Assembly (NCBI RefSeq): GCF_018613575.1
Contig: NZ_JAGGPX010000011.1
Span: 350,275 to 388,785 of the forward strand
Source: Planococcus sp. ISL-110
Lineage (GTDB): Bacteria; Bacillota; Bacilli; Bacillales_A; Planococcaceae
Direction of reading: 5' to 3'
DNA: 38,511 nt
Within the stretch, counting starts at the first letter, position 1, and the number at the start of each line of letters is the position of its first letter. Positions 33,571 to 38,511 of this stretch are shown one piece after another. Both the position numbers and the translations under genes were made by a program. The notes under the pieces were generated by a model. It saw only the letters and a program-made list of their open reading frames with translations. It had not been told where the DNA came from and did no database searches.

Positions 33571-34232
33571 AGTTCCTCCTGTGTTATGTATTTCAGCAGC
33601 CGGCTTTCAATATTATCCAAATGGATTGCCAACTGCTGCTTGGCTTTGGTCAGATTGCCTTCTTGAATTGCATGGAAAATGGATAGATGTTCTTCATATG
33701 CTTTTTTTGCGCTGTCAGCCGCTGTATCCGATAACAGCAAAAATGCCCTGCTGCCGCCGCTGTTGATGCCTTTTATCATTTCCTTCAAACGGTTATTGGT
33801 ATGGTTCTGATACAGGAAGGAATGAAATTCCTGATCCAGATCCATAAATTCCACAACTCGCTTTGCCTGTACGGCGAGTAATTGATGATCTACATTCTCC
33901 TTGATTTGCTGCATCACAGGCTGTTGATCTGCCTTCGACAGATTTTCAAGTCCATGGATTTCCAACAACCTGCGAAGTTCCATTATTTCGATGACATCCT
34001 GATAAGTAAAAGCTGCGACCACTGCAGGCCTTGGTTTTCTCAACTCGATAAGCGCATCAGCAGCCAGTCTTTTTAACGCTTCTCTTAAAGGTGTTCGACT
34101 GATCCCAAGTTCCAGCGCCAGCTTTTCTTCCGGCAGCTCCTGCCCCGGTTTCAGCTTTCCGGTAATGATCATTTTTTTGATGTACTCATATGCCTGATCT
34201 GCCAGCGTGGCTTGTTTTACGATTTTTTCCAT
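33567..34232 (-). CDS. GntR-family regulator, FadR/FCD subfamily
   Basis: A 221-aa regulator. The winged helix (about 8-75) has ADQAYEYIKKMIITGKLKPG, then LELGISRTPLREALKRLAAD. The FCD effector domain (about 82-212) carries the metal-site residues EFMDLDQEFHSFLY and EEHLSIFHAI. FCD proteins usually sense carboxylic acids (lactate, glycolate, pyruvate, sugar acids). It heads the operon with dctPQM and faces the FAD-dehydrogenase gene. A palindrome that fits this family lies at 34266-34280, so autoregulation and control of both sides are likely. Confidence 0.92.
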   Translation of the reverse strand: MEKIVKQATLADQAYEYIKKMIITGKLKPGQELPEEKLALELGISRTPLREALKRLAADALIELRKPRPAVVAAFTYQDVIEIMELRRLLEIHGLENLSKADQQPVMQQIKENVDHQLLAVQAKRVVEFMDLDQEFHSFLYQNHTNNRLKEMIKGINSGGSRAFLLLSDTAADSAKKAYEEHLSIFHAIQEGNLTKAKQQLAIHLDNIESRLLKYITQEEL

Positions 34233-34265
34233 AATTCCTCCCCTCTACATAATTAGTTCACACAG

Positions 34266-34280
34266 TGTATACTGTATACA
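34266..34280. promoter_or_regulatory. Putative GntR/FCD operator
   Basis: TGTATAC-T-GTATACA, a 7-1-7 perfect palindrome, 34 bp upstream of the gntR start in the divergent region before the FAD dehydrogenase. The TGT-N-ACA form is typical of FadR-subfamily operators. It contains CTGTATACAG, related to a palindrome before malate synthase. Confidence 0.65.
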
Positions 34281-34420
34281 GAAAGTATAGAATAGACAGA
34301 TTCGTTTGTATAGTAAGAATTCTAATTTTCTAATAACTTTTAAAGATTTTTATTGGTCATCAGTAATATAAAATTGCAAGTATCTCCACAACTTTTTTTA
34401 TTTAAAGGAGCCTTATTTAT

Positions 34421-35785
34421 ATGACAAAATACTGGATCACGCAATTGCAAATCACATTAAAAGCAGACCAATGCTCAACTAGCGTCAGTGAATTATACCG
34501 GCATAGCCACGACGAATCCGACCATGCCCCTGTGGAACCGGAAGTTGTCTGCTTTCCAGAATCCACTGAAGATGTTATCGCCATCATGAATATTGCCCGT
34601 GAAGCTTCTGTACCTGTTACCCCATTCGGCGTTGGTTCCGGCTTGGAAGGTCAAGCCATTCCCTTGGGCGGCGGCATTTCAATCAACTTTGAACGCATGA
34701 ACCAAATTGTGAAATTTTCACCGGAGGATTTATTGGTCACGGTCCAACCCGGCATAACACGCCTGCAATTAAACAGCATCATCAACCGTCACGGCCTGCA
34801 ATTTCCGATCGATCCTGGCGCAGATGCATCAATCGGCGGAATGGCAGCCAATAATGCCAGCGGAACGACCGCTGTCCGCTATGGCGTCATGCGCGATCAA
34901 ATTATGGATTTGGAAGTCGTTTTGGCTGACGGCACCCTGCTGCACACTGGTACAAAAGCCAAAAAATCGTCTTCTGGTTACCATTTGACCGGTCTGTTCA
35001 CCGGATCAGAAGGTACGCTCGGCATCATTACCGAAATCACCTTAAAACTTCACGGGATTCCGGAACATACCATCGCTGCCAGCTGCACATTCGAAACACC
35101 ACATGAATGTGCCGAAGCGGCGCATTCGATCCTGCTGAGCGGCATTGCTGTCCAGCGCATGGAATTTGTGGATGCTTACAGCATCGCGAAAGTGAATGTT
35201 TATGGAAATTATGGACTGCCCGAGAAGCATTCTCTTTTCTTTGAGTTTGCTGGCATGAAGGGTGCAGCGGAAGAAGAAGCTGCCATGGCACAGGAACTGA
35301 TGACCGATATGAATTGTGAAAACTGGCGGGTTGCGGCTGATTCGGAAGAGCGTGCATTAATTTGGAAAGCTCGCCACGAAATGGCATACGCTTACCGGCA
35401 TCAAGCCGGAATGACGATTACGGGAGGCGATGTCTGTGTTCCGATTTCTAAACTGCCCGAATTGATCGATTATGCCCGTGAACTCATTGCAGCAAGCGGA
35501 TTGGAAGGTGGAGTTTTGGGTCACATCGGCGATGGTAATTTCCATACTTCCATTGCTTACGATGCCAAGGACCCGGCTCAGCAGCTTGCCGCTGAGGAGA
35601 TTAATGAAAAACTTGCCTACCGCGCCATCGAACTGGAAGGTACGTGTACGGGTGAACATGGCGTCGGACTCGGCAAGATGAAATACCAGGATGCTGAACA
35701 TGGTGCAGCCGTTGCTGTTATGAAGAACATGAAACGTATGCTGGATCCCGATAACCTGCTCAATCCAGGAAAGATTTTCGCATAA
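34421..35785 (+). CDS. FAD-linked 2-hydroxyacid dehydrogenase (GlcD / D-lactate dehydrogenase type)
   Basis: A 454-aa flavoenzyme. The PCMH FAD domain (about 38-215) has PVTPFGVGSGLEGQAIPLGG and PGADASIGGMAANNASGTTAVRYG, then GSEGTLGIITE. The FAD-oxidase C domain closes with GHIGDGNFHTSI and CTGEHGVGLGKMKY, then LDPDNLLNPGKIF. It oxidises D-2-hydroxy acids such as D-lactate or glycolate to the 2-oxo acid, passing electrons onward. No GlcF-like partner is nearby, and the sequence reads closer to single-subunit D-lactate dehydrogenases (LDHD). Own terminator. Divergent from gntR, with the operator between. Confidence 0.9.
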   Translation: MTKYWITQLQITLKADQCSTSVSELYRHSHDESDHAPVEPEVVCFPESTEDVIAIMNIAREASVPVTPFGVGSGLEGQAIPLGGGISINFERMNQIVKFSPEDLLVTVQPGITRLQLNSIINRHGLQFPIDPGADASIGGMAANNASGTTAVRYGVMRDQIMDLEVVLADGTLLHTGTKAKKSSSGYHLTGLFTGSEGTLGIITEITLKLHGIPEHTIAASCTFETPHECAEAAHSILLSGIAVQRMEFVDAYSIAKVNVYGNYGLPEKHSLFFEFAGMKGAAEEEAAMAQELMTDMNCENWRVAADSEERALIWKARHEMAYAYRHQAGMTITGGDVCVPISKLPELIDYARELIAASGLEGGVLGHIGDGNFHTSIAYDAKDPAQQLAAEEINEKLAYRAIELEGTCTGEHGVGLGKMKYQDAEHGAAVAVMKNMKRMLDPDNLLNPGKIFA

Positions 35786-35818
35786 AAAACCAGCTGGAAT
35801 CGATCCAGCTGGTTTTTT
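35784..35818. terminator. Bidirectional terminator
   Basis: A 15-bp perfect stem AAAAAACCAGCTGGA (35784-35798) / TCCAGCTGGTTTTTT (35804-35818). It lies between the converging FAD dehydrogenase and LytTR genes. Confidence 0.92.
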
Positions 35819-35840
35819 ATTTGTATCAGGGAATGTGTAA

Positions 35841-36491
35841 TCAGAAACCGAGCCGTTCTCTGACACTTGCCGCATAATTTTGACTGACCGGCAAAATCGA
35901 GCCGTCTCTAAGCGTCAATTGATAATTCGACGCGATGTCACGGGAGATTTCTTCTATATAATTGATATTCACGATATAGGAACGATGGATGGGCAGGAAA
36001 CTATCAGGCAATTGATGCTTCAGGTTTTTTAAGGTATGGATAGAGCAATAAGTTTCGTTATCCGTATAGAACCAGGTTTTCTTCTGGCTGCTTTCAATAT
36101 GGGAAACCATATCGACCGGAACCGGCCGCCATGATTCATCGATTTTTCCTGTCAGAAATCGGATCGGCTGTTTTTTGCGGATCAGGTAATCGGGCGGCAG
36201 GATGATTACCAGCACTCCTTCTTTGTCGCTAAGCCTTATCGGGTAGCCAATACCATAATAGGCTGTTCCCAAAATCGACTCCTCGACAAACATCTCGATT
36301 CGCTGCCCTTCCTTTTTGGCACGTGCTGCGATACTGCCAGGCAATACCGGTTGGCCTTCCTGAATCTGCAGATCATAGACGCCCGCTTTATAGTAAGTGT
36401 AGTTGCCCTCCACAGCAATCGCAATCGATGCTTCTTTTGGAATCCAATCCCCAATAATAAACCCCATTTGCTCCAACATACTGTTTTCCAT
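35841..36491 (-). CDS. LytTR-domain transcription regulator
   Basis: A 216-aa protein. The C-terminal half (about 118-216) is a LytTR DNA-binding domain: VDMVSHIESSQKKTWFYTD, then CSIHTLKNLKHQLPDSFLPIHRSYIVN and LRDGSILPVSQNYAASVRERLG. The N-terminal half (about 1-105) is not a receiver; it looks like a PAS-like sensory fold (EGNYTYYKAGVYDLQIQ, then AYYGIGYPIRLSDKEGVLVIILPPD). So it is a one-component sensor. It is divergent from malate synthase, whose upstream DNA contains LytTR-like direct repeats. RBS GGGGAG is present. Confidence 0.88.
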   Translation of the reverse strand: MENSMLEQMGFIIGDWIPKEASIAIAVEGNYTYYKAGVYDLQIQEGQPVLPGSIAARAKKEGQRIEMFVEESILGTAYYGIGYPIRLSDKEGVLVIILPPDYLIRKKQPIRFLTGKIDESWRPVPVDMVSHIESSQKKTWFYTDNETYCSIHTLKNLKHQLPDSFLPIHRSYIVNINYIEEISRDIASNYQLTLRDGSILPVSQNYAASVRERLGF

Positions 36492-36561
36492 ACCCCGACT
36501 CCCCTTCCAAATGTGTTTGTTTCGCTTTAAAGATCAATGGTGGTTGATTCTTCATCTCAGC

Positions 36562-36598
36562 TTTATCGCCAAATAATCGCTTTTGTCGCTGAATAATC
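36562..36598. promoter_or_regulatory. Near-identical 17-bp direct repeats, possible LytTR site
   Basis: TTTATCGCCAAATAATC (36562-36578) and TTTGTCGCTGAATAATC (36582-36598) agree at 14 of 17 bases with a 20-bp period, with a weaker third copy from about 36599. LytTR proteins bind pairs of direct repeats about two helical turns apart. The repeats lie between the LytTR gene and malate synthase. Confidence 0.55.
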
Positions 36599-36660
36599 CT
36601 TTTCGTCCTGTTTACGAGACAGTTAGAATTTTCTGTTATATATTAATATACATCAAAACA

Positions 36661-36678
36661 AACTGTATTAATACAGTT
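36661..36678. promoter_or_regulatory. Perfect 18-bp palindrome before malate synthase
   Basis: AACTGTATTAATACAGTT is its own reverse complement and lies 37 bp or more upstream of the malate synthase start. The half-sites CTGTAT/ATACAG are shared with the operator at the gntR promoter. A LytTR-like word (TACAGTTAC) overlaps its right end. Confidence 0.65.
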
Positions 36679-36715
36679 ACTCTAATTTTTTTCTCAGAAA
36701 GGGATGATTTTTTTG

Positions 36716-38305
36716 TTGACTAAATCGAATGTGACCATAAAAGGTGAAGAAGTTCCGGGAATGGAGACCATTTTAACTCCTGAAGCTTTGAATTTCATTG
36801 AAAAACTGCATACTAATTTCGATCAGCGCCGAGTTAAACTTCTAGAAAAGCGCCAAACGCGCCAAAAGGAAATTGATTCTGGAAAAAAACTCAATTTCCT
36901 ACCTGAAACCAAACACATTCGAAATAACAACTGGACCATCGCCCCTCTTCCGGAGGACATGAAAGACAGACGCGTCGAAATTACGGGTCCGACCAACCGG
37001 AAAATGCTGATCAATGCCTTGAATTCAGGAGCCAAAATGTTTATGGCGGATTTGGAAGATGCCACAGCACCGAATTGGTTTAACGTCATTGATGGCCAGG
37101 TGAATTTACGTGATGCAGTCCGGCGCCAGATTGACTTTGAAGCTCCGGAAACCGGCAAGAAATATGCCTTGAATGAAAAAACAGCTGTTCTGATGGTTCG
37201 TCCCCGCGGATGGCACTTGATGGAAAAGAACATTCATATTAATGGACAGCCGATTTCCGGAAGTCTTGTCGACTTCGGATTATACTTTTTCCACAATGCG
37301 CAGGAATTGATTGATCGTGGAACCGGCCCTTATTTCTACCTTCCGAAATTGGAAAGCCATTTAGAGGCGCGCCTCTGGAATGACGTTTTCGTCTTTGCGC
37401 AAAATGAACTGGCAATCCCACAAGGCACAATCCGTGCAACCGTATTGATTGAAACCATTCTGGCAGCATTTGAAATGGATGAAATCCTGTACGAATTGCG
37501 TGATCATTCTGCCGGCCTAAACTGCGGCCGCTGGGATTATATCTTCAGTGTCATCAAACGGATGCGCAATCTCCCGGAATACATTTTCCCGGATCGCTCA
37601 CAGGTGACAATGACCGTACCGTTCATGCGTGCCTACACGCAGCTGTGCATCAAGACCTGTCATAGACGGAACGCACCAGCTCTAGGCGGCATGGCTGCCC
37701 AGATTCCGGTCAAAGGAAATGACGAAGCCAACGCCGCTGCGTTCCAAAAAGTCGCGGAAGACAAACGCCGCGAAGCAGTAGACGGCCACGACGGTACTTG
37801 GGTTGCACATCCTGGAATGGTCGCAATCGCGATGGAACAATTTGACGAACATATGCCGACTCCTAATCAGATTGATAAAAAACGTGAAGATGTCCACGTG
37901 ACCGCTGAACAATTAGTTGAAGTTCCGACGGGTACGATCACCGAAGAAGGCCTTCGCTCCAATATTTCAGTCGGCATTCAATACATCGCTTCATGGCTGT
38001 CCGGCAACGGTGCCGCTCCCATCAATAACCTGATGGAAGACGCTGCTACCGCTGAAATTTCCCGCTCTCAAGTGTGGCAATGGATTCGCCATCCGAAAGG
38101 GATTCTGGAGGACGGACGGAAAATCGACGTTTCTTTATTCCATGAAGTTATCGAAGAAGAAGCCGCCAAGATCCAACAATCGGTCGGCGAAGCCAGATAT
38201 TCATCCGGAAATTACGCGGAAGCCCGCGAGTTGTTTACAAATCTTACCTTGCAAAGTGATTTTGCTGAATTCCTGACACTGCCTGGGTACGAAATACTAA
38301 ACTAA
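36716..38305 (+). CDS. aceB: Malate synthase A
   Basis: Condenses glyoxylate with acetyl-CoA to malate. The 529-aa protein has the family blocks [28 protein letters not shown] (about 91-118) and [16 protein letters not shown], and the signature [17 protein letters not shown]. The length fits the A form (about 530 aa). The start is ambiguous: TTG 36716 and TTG 36713 sit at a normal distance from AAAGGGATGAT, while the ATG at 36704 lies within that Shine-Dalgarno. No isocitrate lyase gene follows; next is a microprotein. Glyoxylate could then come from glycolate oxidation by the neighbouring flavoenzyme, or from an isocitrate lyase encoded elsewhere. Confidence 0.95.
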   Translation: MTKSNVTIKGEEVPGMETILTPEALNFIEKLHTNFDQRRVKLLEKRQTRQKEIDSGKKLNFLPETKHIRNNNWTIAPLPEDMKDRRVEITGPTNRKMLINALNSGAKMFMADLEDATAPNWFNVIDGQVNLRDAVRRQIDFEAPETGKKYALNEKTAVLMVRPRGWHLMEKNIHINGQPISGSLVDFGLYFFHNAQELIDRGTGPYFYLPKLESHLEARLWNDVFVFAQNELAIPQGTIRATVLIETILAAFEMDEILYELRDHSAGLNCGRWDYIFSVIKRMRNLPEYIFPDRSQVTMTVPFMRAYTQLCIKTCHRRNAPALGGMAAQIPVKGNDEANAAAFQKVAEDKRREAVDGHDGTWVAHPGMVAIAMEQFDEHMPTPNQIDKKREDVHVTAEQLVEVPTGTITEEGLRSNISVGIQYIASWLSGNGAAPINNLMEDAATAEISRSQVWQWIRHPKGILEDGRKIDVSLFHEVIEEEAAKIQQSVGEARYSSGNYAEARELFTNLTLQSDFAEFLTLPGYEILN

Positions 38306-38324
38306 ACTATTGGAGGAGATCATG

Positions 38325-38453
38325 ATGAAAAACACACAGACTTACGAGACTCGTTCAAAAAAAGAATGCCGGGAATGCGGATGCGAAATCAAAGAACAAC
38401 GCGAATCAATCATCTATGAATGCGAACGCTGCATCGGAAATAAAGAAGAATAG
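38325..38453 (+). CDS. YhfH-like zinc-ribbon microprotein
   Basis: A 42-aa protein with two cysteine pairs: CRECGCEI (C-x-x-C, then a further C) and YECERCIG (C-x-x-C), the layout of a single zinc ribbon. I recall the YhfH family (about 46 aa) of Bacillales as the best fit. GGAGGAG lies 6 nt before ATG 38325; ATG 38322 is adjacent. It starts 19 bp after malate synthase, so it is co-transcribed. Function unknown. Confidence 0.75.
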   Translation: MKNTQTYETRSKKECRECGCEIKEQRESIIYECERCIGNKEE

Positions 38454-38460
38454 AGTTGAA

Positions 38461-38492
38461 GAGAGGATGACCCATTAATGGGTCATCCTCTC
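38461..38492 (+). terminator. Strong hairpin after the microprotein gene
   Basis: A 14-bp perfect stem GAGAGGATGACCCA (38461-38474) / TGGGTCATCCTCTC (38479-38492) with a TTAA loop. No T tract follows, so it is either a poorly canonical terminator or another structured element. Confidence 0.6.
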
Positions 38493-38511
38493 AGAGTGTT
38501 GAGAAACCCAT

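Overview
The window looks like chromosomal DNA of a low-to-moderate GC Gram-positive bacterium of the Bacillales, most likely Planococcaceae (Planococcus/Planomicrobium-like). The grounds are strong Shine-Dalgarno sites, the degU-degS / yvyE / LCP / tagO block in a Bacillus-like order, sigma-B-type promoters before general stress genes, a YclM-type aspartokinase, and a FadR/GntR-TRAP locus. The assignment is inferred from gene content, not from a database match. No rRNA, tRNA, CRISPR array or intact insertion sequence was seen.

Layout. 1-6300: two-component system DegS/DegU (minus), YvyE and an LCP cell-wall ligase (plus), TagO and an NAD-dependent epimerase (minus), i.e. envelope and exoenzyme-regulation housekeeping. 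6400-10050: small stress genes (an LRV-like protein, CsbD, two YflT/GS17M-domain paralogs) around a BrnQ branched-chain amino acid carrier; CsbD and both YflT genes have sigma-B-like promoters. 10200-12840: an accessory patch with an HTH-TPR (RRNPP-type) regulator whose stop lies 5 bp before a 95-aa exported precursor carrying four tandem copies of a 16-residue peptide, then a broken DUF3267 membrane gene. 12870-17300: a C26 glutamine amidotransferase, an alkyltransferase-like protein, an unknown HTH-like protein, a FemAB/GNAT-fold protein, a Wzz-like co-polymerase and a small winged-helix protein. 17530-21260: operon of a membrane transporter and two M20 amidohydrolases. 21585-27824: succinate-semialdehyde dehydrogenase, the hom-thrC-thrB operon and a divergent aspartokinase. 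27940-38460: a metallo-beta-lactamase lactonase-like enzyme, then a carbon-acid locus with gntR-dctP-dctQ-dctM-patA-like-yjlB-like on minus, a divergent FAD 2-hydroxyacid dehydrogenase, a LytTR regulator, malate synthase and a YhfH-like zinc-ribbon microprotein.

How it fits together. The most notable element is the candidate peptide-pheromone system at 10572-12160. The regulator has the architecture of NprR/PlcR-type receptors, which sense imported oligopeptides. The adjacent gene encodes a signal peptide plus four repeats of EVAVQARVPEPWSVGT; the 48-bp DNA units differ almost only at synonymous sites, so the peptide sequence itself appears to be under selection. A second coherent group is the 30.6-38.5 kb locus: uptake of a hydroxy- or dicarboxylic acid by a TRAP transporter, oxidation by a GlcD/LDHD-type flavoenzyme, and malate synthase able to condense glyoxylate with acetyl-CoA. 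Palindromes sharing CTGTAT/ATACAG half-sites lie before both gntR and malate synthase, suggesting shared control.
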